Assembly (NCBI GenBank): GCA_014529385.2
Contig: CM043963.1
Coordinates: forward strand, 65,401,395-65,465,394
DNA: 64,000 bases
Origin: Adiantum capillus-veneris
Taxonomy: Eukaryota > Streptophyta > Polypodiopsida > Polypodiales > Pteridaceae
Direction of reading: 5' to 3'
Part shown: piece after piece, positions 11,319-22,540 of the stretch
Layout of the letters: every line of letters begins with the position of its first letter
Numbering within the stretch: position 1 is the first letter of the stretch
Made by a program: the position numbers and the translations under genes
Notes under the pieces: generated by a model
Databases searched by the model: none
Seen by the model: only the letters and a program-made list of their open reading frames with translations
What the model was told of the DNA's origin: nothing

Positions 11319-13635
11319 GCCCGCTATGTGGGATATGGTGCACACCTCGGGAGCTTTGGTCTCAATAATGGGGTCTTTTTAGACTTTCCCACGGCTTTAC
11401 CATTATTGACCACCATAAGAAATCCGAAATGAGCTAGCCCTTGGAAATTGCAATATTAGACCCACTCCACTACTCTCTATAATAAATCAATTTGAGTGGT
11501 GCGTGTAGATACTTAAGTGCTAATTTTCAAAGGCTAAAAGAAATAGCAACTAAGGTTTTGAATTACCAAAAATACATTAAGTAAACACATAAGTATAATT
11601 AGCATGGTTGACAATAACCAAGAGAACCAATTATTGAAGACCCTCCAAAAATCGAAGACCAAGAAGAGGTGCTACAACCCGAAGCTATCCTTCGGCATGG
11701 AGACAAGGTACTACGACATGGTAAGATTATCTGACGGCATCTTATTAAGTTCAAAAATTATCCTTTTGAAGATGCTAGACGGATACAAGGAATACAGCTT
11801 AAGGATAGTATGAACTTTGTCAATGCTTACAATGCTACACTAGACTAAGCCAATATAAATGCTTTCTAAATGAACAATGTTTTGTCTTATTATACTAATG
11901 CTATTTTGTGCACAAATTTAAATAGTATGCATACTTAGAATCATGTTTGTGATGACGACGTCACTCAAATACCAAGTAGAATTTGTCACTCTACTTTGTG
12001 AGTATGATATGGACTAAAGAGCAGATATGCTTGCGGCAGCTACATCTTCCAAGCACAAAATGGACTTTTCATCCATTCTGGAATGATGTGGTAGGGTGAA
12101 AAGGGATCCTCTACCCGCTAAGAGAGGTAGACTAATGACTAAGACTTTATCTCTTCTACCTCATAGTCGAGGATGACTATGATTTCAAGAGAGAGGTAAT
12201 GTCATAAAATCTAATATCTAACCAATCCAAATGATTTTCTCATATTAAATTGATCATTTAATGTGGGAGAATAAACGGGAACAAGGGTTAGAATATAGAT
12301 ATGTGCTTATGGATCTGTCTCAACACGGGGCCAAGGTTAAAGGGGTACAAATGAGAGATGGTATGTTAAACAGAAATGCTACTTGATGGAGCTTAAAGAC
12401 CTTAGGGTTAGCTTCATTAAGGACCTCCAAAAGTTAGTGTTAAAAAGTCCTTTGACCCTAGGCAAGCTAGGGCTGACCTTGAGGTGGAAATCCTACCCAA
12501 GCATGATGTGCTTGTCATGGTTGCTAACAAGGTGCTTAACGTGTTTGTGGGAACCTTGGCCAAGCTTGAGGTGCTTTTCATGCTTAAATGACTAAGGTTC
12601 TTGAAGTGTTCAATTCAAACATGATCTCTCAAGGGGCATAAACGATTTTCATGCTTAACTGACTAAGGTGCTTGAAGTGTTCAATTCAAACATGATATCT
12701 TAAGAAGCATTAAAGACACATGTCAAGATCCTCCCCATTTGGCCCTCATGATATGCTTGAATCATATAAACGAGTCCAATGAGAATTTAGATGCATAAAA
12801 ATAAATAATTAAGTTCTTTCTCTCAAAGAGGAAAAAGAGGACACATGTCCAATTGATACACTTAAATAATACGAGAGAGAGAGAGAGAGGGGGGGGGGGA
12901 CCAAGCATGAGGTGGGGTATACTCTTCCACACACACACACTCTCTCTCTCATTGTGTGAAGTGAAAAGTGCAAGAGCTCCGTCTCCTTCTCCAAGCTTGT
13001 TGAGAAGTTAAGAGCACACACCAACACTCTTGGTTATGGAATGCAAATCCAACCAAGAGCCATGCTTCAATGCTTAATCTAGCCATCTTCTTCATCTTCA
13101 TTACTATGCTATTATGATATGCTTAGCAAGAAGAGTGGTGATAAGTGAGGAACTATTTCTTTCTCTATGAATTATTCTTCTTCCTCTTCCCTACCATCAT
13201 TCCCCACTAGCTCTCTCCACCTTTGAAGGTGTTTTAGGCCTTGGGACTGAGGCATGGGATAGTTAATGCTTTTTGCAAATTTTATGTTATGATCGTGATG
13301 CATGAACCTTTCCATCTTCATTGCATCACCTAGGTCACAAGGAGCACAAAGACTGTATTGTACCAAGTCTCTCTTGATGGGAGAGTCTATAATACAAATG
13401 CCTTTTGGAGGGGGGACTGCCGGTTCCAAGTAAATCCCGTCCTCAACTATTGTCATGTTCTCTACTACTCTCTCTCCCAAAACTATAGTTCATGCCAAGT
13501 TAATTAAGTACTATGTTTATGTTGCTACCATCAATTCAGTTTACTCTCTATGTTCTCAGAGTAATCTCACAAAAATGCTCACTCTAATTCTCTTAGTTTC
13601 GCTATTTTCAAAGTTCATAGGCCATTTCCATTACA
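11313..13635 (+). repeat. 5' LTR of a TRIM/LARD-like element
   Basis: It starts TGTTGAGCCC and ends CATTACA. The primer-binding-site-like TGGTATTAGAG follows after one base. It matches the LTR at 13758-15514 throughout, except for an extra block at 11728-12314. It contains (GA)n, G-run and (CA)n tracts near 12870-12950 that vary among copies. No TATA box could be singled out. At 2323 bp it is much longer than the internal region. Confidence 0.8.
11728..12314. repeat. 587-bp block present only in the 5' LTR
   Basis: The other two LTR copies run directly from GGTAAGAT into CTGTCTCAAC, whereas here 587 bp intervene, bounded by GAT on each side. This is either an insertion with a 3-bp duplication or sequence deleted from the 3' LTR lineage through GAT microhomology. 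The block has no recognisable coding content. Confidence 0.65.
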
Positions 13636-13636
13636 T

Positions 13637-13647
13637 TGGTATTAGAG
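13637..13647 (+). other. Primer-binding site, initiator Met tRNA type
   Basis: TGGTATTAGAG lies one base after the LTR end. It differs by one transition from TGGTATCAGAG, the complement of the initiator Met tRNA 3' end used by many plant LTR elements. Copy B at 23067-23080 has a more decayed version (TTGATATCACAGCA), which keeps the C that copy A lost. Confidence 0.75.
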
Positions 13648-13648
13648 A

Positions 13649-13757
13649 ATTTGGTTTCTCTTTTCTTGCTTAAGAAGAGAGGTCCTTAAGTAGCCTATTA
13701 ATGGTTGATTTTGTTAATTATATTAAGGTAAGTGGGAATGGGATCTATTATCAATTT
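13649..13757 (+). mobile_element. Internal region of the TRIM/LARD-like element
   Basis: Only about 110 bp separate the primer-binding site from the next LTR. It has no coding capacity. A purine-rich stretch (AAGTGGGAATGGGAT at 13732-13746) lies just upstream of the 3' LTR and can serve as polypurine tract. Copy B has the same internal region at 23081-23182, so the short interior is not an assembly accident of one copy. The element must depend on proteins made elsewhere. Confidence 0.7.
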
Positions 13758-14742
13758 TTTTGAGCCCACTATGTGGGATATGGTGCACACGTTAGGAGCT
13801 TTGGTCTTAATAATGGGGTCTTTTTAGACTTGCCTACGGTTTTATCATTATTGAGCCATAAGAAGTCTGAAAGGAGCTAGCCCTTGGAAATTGTAATATT
13901 AGACCCACTCCACTACTCTCTATAATTAACCAACTTGAGCCATGGGTGTAGATACTTAAGTGCTGATTTTCAAAGGCTAAGAGGAGTAGCAACTAAGGTT
14001 TTGAATTACCAAAGAATACACTAATTAAACACATAAGTATAATTAGCATGGCTAACAATAACCAAAAAAACCAATTATTGAAGACCCTCTAGAAATCAAA
14101 GACCAAGAAGAGGTGCTACAACCCAAAGCTACCCTTTGGCATGAAGACAAGGTACTACGACATGGTAAGATTTGTCTCAACACGGGGCCAAGGTTAAAGG
14201 GATACAAGTGAGAGATGGTCTGTTAAAGAGCAATGCTACCTAATGGAGCTTAAAGACCTTAGGTTTAGCTTCATTACAGACCTCCAACGGTCAGTGTTAG
14301 AAAGTCTTTTTTGACCTTAGGCAAGCTAGGGCTAACCTTTAGGTGGGAATCCTACCCAAGCACGAGGTGCTTGTCGTGCTTGCTAACTAAGATGCTTAAG
14401 GTGTTTGTGGGAACCTTGCCCAAGATTGAGGTGCTTATCATGCTTAAATGAATAAGTTTCTTGAAGTGTTCAATTCAAACATGATCTCTCTAGAGGCATA
14501 AACGATTTTCATGCTTAAATGACTAAGGTGCTTGAAGTGTTCAATTCAAACATGATATCTTAAGAAGCATAAAACACACATGTCAAGATCCTCCCTATTT
14601 TCCCCTCATGATGTGCTTAAATGCTATTGGATATGCTTTAAAGGGGTCCAATGAGAATTTAGATCCATAAAAATAAATAATTAAATTCTTTCTCTCAAAG
14701 AGAGAAAAGAGGACACATGTCCAAATGATATAATTAAATAAT

Positions 14743-14782
<40 letters not shown>

Positions 14783-15514
14783 GGGGGGGGGGGGTGTGGA
14801 CCAAGCATGAGAGGGGGTATACTCTCACACACACACTCTCACTGTGTGAAGTGCAAAGTGCAAGTGCTCCATCTCCTTCTCCAAGCTTGTTGAGAAGTGG
14901 AGAGCCTACACCAACACTCTTGGCTATGGAATGCAAATCCAACCAAGAGCCATGTTTCAATGCTTAAGCTTGTCATCTGCTTTATCTTCATTATTACTAT
15001 TCTATTATGCTATGCTAAGCAAGAAGAGTGACGATAAGCGAGGAACTATTTTTTCCTCCTATGAATGATTCTTCTTCCGCTTCCCTACCCTCATTCCCCG
15101 CTAGCTCTCTCCATCTTCGAAGTGTTTGAGGCCTTGGGACTGAGGCTTGGGATACTTAGTGCTTTTTGCAAATTTTATGTTATGCTCGTGATGTATGAAG
15201 CTTTTCATCTTCATTGCATCACCTAGGTCACAAGGAACACAAAGATTGTATTGTACCAAGTCCCTCTTGATAAGAGAATCTATAATACAAACGCCTTTGG
15301 GGAGGACCGGCTCCAAGTAAATCCAATCCTCAACTATTTTCATGTTCTCTAATACTCTCTCTTGTAAAGGTATTGTTCATGCCAAGTTAATTAATTACTA
15401 TGTTTACCATCAATTAAGTTCACCCTATATGTTCTCAAAGTAATCTCACAAAAGTGCTCACTCTAATTCTCTTAATTCCACTATTCATAAAGTTCATAGA
15501 CCATTTTCATTACA
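13758..15514 (+). repeat. 3' LTR of the TRIM/LARD-like element (copy A)
   Basis: It aligns with 11313-13635 (minus the 587-bp block) and 23183-24933. It ends CATTACA, followed by TGAAGGATAG. Copy B continues into the same flank (CGAAAGATAG), confirming the right border. The left border has the first G of TG changed to T. No convincing target-site duplication links 11308-11312 to 15515-15519. Confidence 0.8.
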
Positions 15515-16740
15515 TGAAGGATAGAGATCTCCCTCACTTTCATTGTTCATATCCTTGCTTCTGTGGATTGGCATAAAGTGTCATCAATGGAGTTTAACTA
15601 CCAGGTTGAAGACCTTACAAGATGTGAGTGATACTTGATTCACAAATCCATTAAAAAATTAAGTAGGAAAACCCAGAGGTTGCCACCACCAATTGGGTAG
15701 GATTTAGAATCTAAATCTATTATATTATTTTAGATTCACTACATTTATTGGCACTTAAATGTAGCTATTATTGCATAAATGCTATTAGAGGTTGAGATGA
15801 TTAGCAAGAGAACAATAGAAGAAACCTTAGGAAAGGGCCTTTAAACCTGGACAAAATAATTTGAAAGTTCATATAGGCATGCTACAACCTCCTGCAACCC
15901 TACTTGAAAATGTATGTCTTAGCTTCTAAGTTTTCCTTTAGAACAAAAAGTTTCTCCATGTACATTTTGGAAAAAGTATAAAAGTATAAAGTTCTTTGAA
16001 ACATGTTCTAACTGCTTTGTTATTGCAAGAATAAAAAGCTGTCCTGCATCATCTTTCCCACTCATGGTGATTTATTTTTTTTTTGGGGGGGGGGGGTTGG
16101 GCGTTGTCACTCCCAAATATGTAAATGTAACACGTGAGCTTAGTAGAAATAAAAGAAAGAAACAAACCAATAGGTCTGTACTCATGTCTAGTTTGGGCGA
16201 ATCTCGCAAAATGCTTTAGGAATGGCATAACAAAACGCAAGTTTGCGATAGGTGGCATGGAAGGACATGACAGCAGCGGCGGTGCAAGGACTAGGTGCCA
16301 GCAGAAGACTATCTGCAAAGGCTTTTTAAATATGGTTGGAAGTTGCATGCAGCAATGTCGACCCGCGATAGAGCACGGCTGAAGGTGATTGCTGGTGAAG
16401 TTCTTTGTGGTGATCTCACTAGCTTTGACAGGCTGTGTCTCTTTTTTTATGAAGTGTCTCGTTCTCGCTGCATTGTGTTGGTCGTGTTTGTTTAAAAGGT
16501 TGTTGGTGAGGTTGTGATTGGTGATCTGGGAAGTCCTGACTGTCAAGCTGGGATTGCAATTGTTCTTACATGAATGTATGGGTATCTGCGGTGTGTTAGG
16601 ATACTAGTCATTTACTGTTCGTTAAAGATGTTGGTCGTCAGGTTATGATTGGTGAGTTGAGAAGCTCTGACAACTTGCATGTCTTCTTGCATGAGTGTAC
16701 AAAAATCTGTGTTGTCTTAGGTTATTAGCCATTCCTTGCA
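15515..16740. other. Flank upstream of HUH-like gene, copy A
   Basis: Duplicated at 24934-26235. It holds a T-then-G homopolymer tract (12 G at 16085-16096) and a short protein-like frame (16295-16495: EDYLQRLFKYGWKLHAAM) that is also present in copy B (25782-25985). That frame may be an upstream exon. A plausible 3' splice site (ATTCCTTGCAG) ends at 16740, just before the HUH gene start region. Confidence 0.4.
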
Positions 16741-17593
16741 GGCACATGGCACGATTGAAAGTGAAAGCCTGTTGAAGGGAGATGCAACTGAGCCAAGCCG
16801 TGCAAAGAGGAGGGAAAGGGGTCCTAGAATAATGGAGATTAGTGTGACTATCTCAGTTGGAGGCGAAGACGTAGATGTAGTGTTATTGCCATCTATGCAA
16901 TCATTCCTTTCAAAAGAGACCCTAGCTGGGTTATGTGTAGTTGAGAGGGGAGGAGACGTCTTCCACCTGTATTTTCAGATGATCATCCGATTGTGGACTA
17001 GCTCATTGATCTCTGCAAACAAAAAAATCAAGCAGTATCTCAGGTGGGATAAAGATTCTCCAACGGGATCTACGGTGCTTTGCCGCGCTTTGAAATAGTG
17101 CAATATGCATACGTTCAAGGGAATGGTTGGCTACTACATCAAGGATCATGGGCAGCCGTACTTTCAAATGGCATTCCATAATATCGAGCCAAGCGACATA
17201 AACAAGGGCGTCGAGCTATACAGTTTGTATGGCGGCGATGAGCTCAAAAAGAAGGTGTGCTTAACACCAGTCAATATATTTGACGGAGCATTTATGTTCT
17301 GGAAGTTCAAATTGATGCACCCACTAGGTAGCGACTTTTTGTCGACCCTGCACAAAATGCTCAAAATGGGAAGGTACTACCCCTCATCGTCCTGGGTCAC
17401 GCCATACCAAGGCCGTGGGATGGAGCTAGGGAAGACCAAGGCACTTTGGAGGTGTATGGTGCACCCATCATTAACAATGTACCAAGATTTTGTCAGCATA
17501 TTCATCAATAGTCAAATGTATGGGACTTCCCATCTAGGGGCTGATTGGTTTCTGTCTCGATGGCAGGACGTGCAAAGGTGCGTTGGTCCATAG
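16741..17593 (+). pseudogene. HUH/Rep-like endonuclease gene, copy A (degenerate)
   Basis: The frame runs from 16746 (ATG), is shifted by one lost base near 16769, and then continues to 17593 with one TAG at 17096-17098. A beta-strand-like ITISVGG region is followed by a helix and VVERGGDVFHLYFQ. In copy B the core is H-L-H, the H-hydrophobic-H metal site of rolling-circle Rep nucleases; here the second His is Tyr (16970-16972). About 55 residues later GYYIKD gives Y-x-x-K-D, the catalytic tyrosine motif (Tyr at 17132). The rest (WKFKLMHPLGSDFLSTL; RYYPSSSWVTPYQGRGMELG) I do not recognise. No helicase P-loop follows. Replitron-type transposon Rep is my best guess; the family is inferred from motif order alone. 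Confidence 0.55.
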
Positions 17594-17862
17594 ATTGAAA
17601 CAACACTCTAAACCCTGTATACATTGATCTCCTAACACGTACCATCCAGCCCACCAAGTGTGGTTGCTGCTGATGAACAGCAAGACAATGAAGAAACAAA
17701 GCACAAGATCGGTGATGTTGAGTATATGCCGTTGGTTCACAAGATAGGGGTGACGATAGTTGCATGTTGCCATCTGTTGAGTTTGTGCCTTCGTTGTTTT
17801 GCTTTATTCTATTCAAATGTGCATATCTAAATAGCGATGCTGATAATTCTGTTATGTCCATC

Positions 17863-18244
17863 CAGGGAAGGAATGGAACGGGTTGAAGAAAGCGAGTTTT
17901 TGATGACACCAGGAGAAACGCAACCGAATGAGCTCCTGAACCAGATTAAAGACCCATGACTCGACAACATAGAAGAATTAGCAACACAAATTTTGTCCAA
18001 AATTTTTGGAGATACGCTGAATGAAAACAGATCTTTCCGTGCGGAAGTGATAACAACAAACCGTGCTCTCAAAGATGCAATTGAAAGTTACCAAGGGGAG
18101 TTGGCTGATGTCCAGATTTGCACGCTTGAGGAGCAGATTTTTGCGTTGCGCAAGCAAGTCTCATCATTGAAGACACAACTAAACAAACTAAACGCGCTCA
18201 TAATCAAAATGTCAGTGATGCTCAGCAAGAACGCGATCGAGTAG
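17863..18244 (+). pseudogene. Coiled-coil downstream exon of the HUH-like gene, copy A
   Basis: After a possible intron (donor-like AAG|GTGCGT near 17575, acceptor-like TCCATCCAG ending about 17867) a frame starts MERVEESEF at 17873. It has one stop near 17957 and then continues to 18244 as a predicted coiled coil with heptad-spaced leucines (LEEQIFALRKQVSSLKTQLN). The same segment follows the HUH frame in copy B at 27365. A joined gene would give an HUH nuclease with a C-terminal coiled coil. Splicing is inferred from sequence only, and the segment could instead be a separate small gene. Confidence 0.4.
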
Positions 18245-19127
18245 GAAATATATGTAAATAGTAGCGACATCTAGTTACTGAGAGACATAACTTTTTGACA
18301 ATGCAATACACCTCGATTTGGCACTTGTAAATATTCGATAATCATTATCAAAAAATTTGTTTTTGCAGTTTGTCTTCGGTTGACTTCTTTGCCTTTTATC
18401 ATATTCAACTTTTGATTCATGTCTAGTAATTGGTCCAATCACTCTTGCTCCTTGCGTCTTTCTCTGTCTCTCTTGCTCTATCTCTCTGTCACTCAAGCAC
18501 GTTGGTGGGCATGAAAGCCTTCCTGGGATGGTTCAGATCTTGGAGCATGTTGAGCCCACATCGACAACTGCTCACCGCACTCATGTCAATTTCTTTTGTC
18601 TCCACCAATCCAAACAGACGCTTGCCACACTCGTCACCATGTCAGTTTGCATTTGCAACATTGAGCTAGATTGCATAGTCTGGTCGTGTTTACAAGTCTT
18701 GAAATCCATGTGCTAGAGGAGCGCAGCCTCAATTCTAGGTCCATTCTTCCTGCCTTTTCCTCTATGAGTGCAAAGGAGTCAGAAGCACAAGCCTGACTGT
18801 GATGAAGGGACACCACAGAGGCAGGCCAACGCAAACACATGGCAGCACGTGCACGACACGAAGGCTCTCTTTTGCAAAAAAAACGAAGAGCGATGAGGAA
18901 TCTAGATATATTCCACTTAATGAAGTTCGATGGAGTAGTATCTATATAAAGTTCATAGTGAAAAGAAAAACTCATGACTACAGCCTTCATATAGTCTTTT
19001 TTTTTTTTCAAAACTCACTCAACTGAGTGAGTCCGATTATATTGAACTTCCAAAAAAACTACATCACCAACCTTGCTCACACATTTTGAGCCAAGTCTTT
19101 AAAAAGGATACAACATGGTCGCATAAG
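18245..19127. other. Downstream flank of HUH-like gene, copy A, with hairpin
   Basis: Duplicated at about 27674-28555. There is no recognised gene. At 19013-19032 ACTCACTCAACTGAGTGAGT forms a perfect 9-bp stem with a 2-base spacer, also intact in copy B (28444-28463). Such a hairpin could mark the end of a rolling-circle element, but no matching terminus was found. Confidence 0.4.
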
Positions 19128-19145
19128 AGCATAAGAGTTCATGGG

Positions 19146-19406
19146 AGCCAACATTTCCTGTGGCAAGGGGTTTGCTGCTTTTGGCAGCCAGGCAGATATT
19201 TTGGATATGTAATCTCGAGGGTGGCTCCGTGTAAAGCATGTCGGTTTTCTTATATCAGGGTGGCTCCCTCGTTAGCTTGACACTATTGTTTCCTAGCACT
19301 TTGGGTCCTTATGATGCCTTGGCTCGTCTTTGAGCAGGGCTTGTTTGTAAATTTTTTGGGATTTAATTTAATTTACTCACATTCTATGAGTTTTGCAAAA
19401 AAAAAA
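19146..19406 (+). mobile_element. Small retroposon (5'-truncated LINE or SINE), copy A
   Basis: A 261-bp insert is flanked by perfect 18-bp direct repeats AGCATAAGAGTTCATGGG (19128-19145 and 19407-19424). It ends in a poly(A) tail after GAGTTTTGC. These are hallmarks of target-primed reverse transcription. It has no open frame. A fragment shared with known families cannot be named from sight. The same insert with the same duplication is in copy B, so it predates the tandem duplication. Confidence 0.85.
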
Positions 19407-19424
19407 AGCATAAGAGTTCATGGG

Positions 19425-20631
19425 GTTTTTAGAGGGATCCCCCAACCCCATAATACATAATCAAAATGAAAAACAAATTGTTCACAGGGTGACACAGCTG
19501 GGATGCCAACATCCAAAGAGGCTCTGCCACCACCTACAATGATGCCCACAGGACTTCGAAGCAAACACAAACCGAAGAAGAACTAACAAGCACCACCAAC
19601 TACTAGCATGATCGCTCGTCGTAGAAGAACACAAATAAGGCCGCTTAAGGGGGCAGGATGCACTCCATCACCTCTTACATACAAACTCGAGAGCAACATT
19701 TAACAAGCACCAAGACATTGATAGTAGCTCTCGCAGAGCCTAACCCACACAAGAGATAAAAACCTAAGGATGCACCTCTGCTAGGCAAAGTGTCAACACA
19801 CCACCACCAAGATTCGAAACCACATCCAAGAGAGTGCCACCAAAGGCCTTCGCTGCCACTAGAAACCCCCTGCAGTCTGCACTATACCATGGAACTTCAG
19901 CCACAGAGACCAACATGCCGAACCTTTGCAACCAAGTTGTCAAATTAGCCTTTGCCTCTCGACGGAGAGGTGGGAGGGGTGAACTCCTCCCTTTGCCAAA
20001 AAATCTATAAACAAGAACAACATGAGCAAGAAACAAAGGGGGGGTGGCCAAGAGCCCCCACCTGGGATGATCCCCACCCCCATGACAAAGCCACCACCTA
20101 CGATGCCCATTGCCAGCTCGCCCTACTCATGTTGAGTGCCGCCAATGTCTATCCGGAGCCTCCCTGCTCATGTAGGATGCTCAAGTCCGCACAACCCTAG
20201 CATGGCTTAGTAAAGCAACAAACTAGTAGAAGACACAGCCTTGTGAGCATAGTGAAAAGGAAAACTCTGGATAACCAATTTATTATTTGAAAAGAGTCTC
20301 CATATAGTCTTTCTTAATAAAATATATATTAAAGCCTCAACCGAAGGAAATAAAGAAACAAACTAGGTGGGTGCCCAAAACGACTTTTTCATTGTTTTGA
20401 TAAGAATCTAACAAAGATAGATGTGCTTAGTTTGCATTCAATGAAAAGACTGATGTATTCCCCACCAACTAAAGGCAAATTCTTTTATGCCTTGAAGGAG
20501 AAAAGGTGAGGTGAGGCCACATGGAGGAGAGAGAGAGAGAGAGATGTCATGTGTCAGGCCGATGCTTGAGCGACAAAGAGGGATTTTTTATTGCAGTGTG
20601 AGATTCCATGAGGCGTGCAAGGCGAGACGAC

Positions 20632-20635
<4 letters not shown>
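19425..20635. other. Unassigned duplicated spacer, copy A
   Basis: 19425-20150 is matched by 28853-29573. After about 20150, copy A carries sequence absent from copy B up to 21545. I see no gene. The minus-strand frame 19764-20051 is weakly open in both copies but lacks recognisable content. Confidence 0.35.

Positions 20636-20709
<74 letters not shown>
20636..20709. repeat. (GT)n microsatellite, 74 bp
   Basis: Perfect TG/GT dinucleotide run. Open frames across it (Cys-Val, Thr-His) are low-complexity artefacts. Confidence 0.98.
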
Positions 20710-20711
<2 letters not shown>

Positions 20712-21361
20712 TGAGAACGTGAGGATACAGATAGTCTTGCTCGTTGATCTGTTTGTCGTCAATGGAGGGGGAGAGGGACATAGGGTCACATGGCAATGTT
20801 TTGCTTCGTTGCAGGGCGCAGTTGCAAATGCAACAGGAGGAGGGGCTCCCATGCCTTTGAGGGGAAGGGCATGCTGCCTAGTGCACAGAGGTGCGTGGGA
20901 ATGATGAGATGATTGGGTTGCAGAGGTAGGGAAGTCGAACGGCCGACAACTGTGGGGGATGAGCCGTGTCTGCACAAAGTCATCTCAAGGCAGGGGCGAT
21001 GGGGGCACAGGCTTGGCAGATGAATGATGCATGCAGGGAGTTGGGGGTGGGGCTAACCATGGATGATGCTATCCATCTACGTGGGAACAAGAATGAAGGG
21101 GGACTTTCCCTTTAAGATTGGGCGAACGGAGCGGATCTTTAGGATTAATTAAGTAATGGAACGTGACTAGGCCCCCAAAACACTGTTTTTGAGAAACCCA
21201 TTACTTAGTTTTGGGGGGGGGGGGGGGGGCGGGGGGCGGGGAGAAAGGAAAAGGGAAGGGTGGCGAAAAAAAAGGGAAAGGAGAAGACGGGGGGGGGGGT
21301 AGGGTAGGGGGGAGGTTTTATTGTTTTTTTTAAATAGTTAAGGGCACCCCAAAGGGTACCG
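20710..21361. other. G-rich unassigned stretch specific to copy A
   Basis: No gene is seen. It includes a 17-G homopolymer (21213-21229) and further G-runs to 21310. It is absent from copy B. Confidence 0.4.
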
Positions 21362-21560
21362 TGGGCTTGTAGCCTAGTGGTTAAGGTTGAGCTTTATACT
21401 CTCTACGTGATGAGGTCAAATCCTACCCGTTAGCATTGGTTTTAAATCGTGAGTTGAATGGAGATGCTAATTGGAGATGCTAAAGCATCTTGGGAAGATT
21501 CTATGTAATGAAAACTGAAATTAGAGCCAGTAAGCACTAGTAGTAGAAGTCACAGCTTGT
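21362..21560 (+). mobile_element. Possible tRNA-derived SINE
   Basis: TAGCCTAGTGG (21370-21380) fits the pol III A box, and GGTCAAATCC (21414-21423) fits a B box with one CG-to-CA change. Their spacing is compatible with a tRNA-derived promoter. The rest does not fold like a functional tRNA as read, so a SINE head or tRNA relic is more likely. The 3' end is unclear and no target-site duplication was established. Confidence 0.4.
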
Positions 21561-21673
21561 GAGCACTTGAAAAGAAAAACTCACAATACCAATTGGGCAA
21601 GTGAAAAGAGCCTTCGTATGGTCTTTCATAAAATAATCTATATTAAAGCCTCAATCAAAGGAGTTTAGCCAAC

Positions 21674-21778
21674 CTTGTAAAAGGGCAGTCACCTGCTGAT
21701 GACCCAAATCAAGGACAAGGTTGTTCTTGTAAAAGGGCAGTCACCGGCTGATGACCCAAATCAAGGACAAGGTTGTTG
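21674..21778 (+). repeat. 52-bp unit in two tandem copies
   Basis: The unit beginning CTTGTAAAAGGGCAGTCACC occurs at 21674 and 21726 with one mismatch (CCTGCTG versus CCGGCTG). Copy B has a single unit near 29705-29755, so the doubling or its loss happened after the large duplication. Confidence 0.85.
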
Positions 21779-21779
21779 G

Positions 21780-21958
21780 CCTAGGAAGGCCATATAGAGG
21801 AATTGCTATCACATTATATGTAATGTATCCTTTGTTTGCACTTTAGTCTTTTCAGTATTATTTGATTACATATAATATGATTTTTTTTTATTTTAGTGTT
21901 TTTAAAAGGTGTCTCTATATTGGTGTTGATATGAGGCATTAAAAATGTGTAAAGAAGA

Positions 21959-21990
<32 letters not shown>

Positions 21991-22181
21991 GGATGAAAAT
22001 AAGGGCAAACTTGAAATTCTTTTGATTTTTAGGTCAAAATTTGAAGGTTTTGCCGGTAATAACACTAAAACTTGTGTAAATTTTTTGATTTTTTAAAAAG
22101 CAAGCTTAAAATATAACTGAGATTTTACAATTTTAGCCGATTAAAATACATTGGATCCCAATTTTTTTCCAATACTACCTC

Positions 22182-22239
<58 letters not shown>

Positions 22240-22396
22240 TACATGCACGCATGCACAAATATCAATGTTCGAAATTTTTTATAAAAATAGAGTAAAATTA
22301 CAAAAAATACCGATTATTTTGTAAAATTTCTTCTTTGAATCTACCCAAAGGAAATTTTGTATGTTTTTCAAAATGATTTTTCTCGAACTTTGATGT

Positions 22397-22427
<31 letters not shown>

Positions 22428-22540
22428 AATTTATTACAACTAAAAATATTGTCTTCTTGATGCCACCGTAAAAACTTTACCTTGTTTTTTTTCTTCTTCT
22501 TCTTCTTTTTGGTGGGTGGGTGTGGGGGGGGGGGGGGGGG
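21780..22540. other. AT-rich low-complexity stretch specific to copy A
   Basis: No gene. It holds (CT)n at about 21961-21990 and 22190-22224, (CA)n at 22225-22240 and 22398-22422, a C-run near 22181-22192 and a 17-G run at 22524-22540. Confidence 0.5.

Noticed and set aside
15515-15519. Target-site duplication for the TRIM/LARD-like element
   Set aside because: Bases before 11313 (GAATA or similar) and after 15514 (TGAAG) do not match convincingly.
16049-16546. Antisense open frames of 165 and 172 codons (also 25518-26036)
   Set aside because: They cross the poly-G/poly-C tract and oppose the HUH-gene upstream region; content is low-complexity and not conserved as protein.
16741-18244. Helitron
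   Set aside because: No helicase domain, and no clear CTRR end after a hairpin.
20511-20975. Open frames with Cys-Val and Thr-His repeats
   Set aside because: Translations of the (GT)n microsatellite.
21362-21440. Functional tRNA gene
   Set aside because: Only the two promoter boxes match; no full cloverleaf could be traced.
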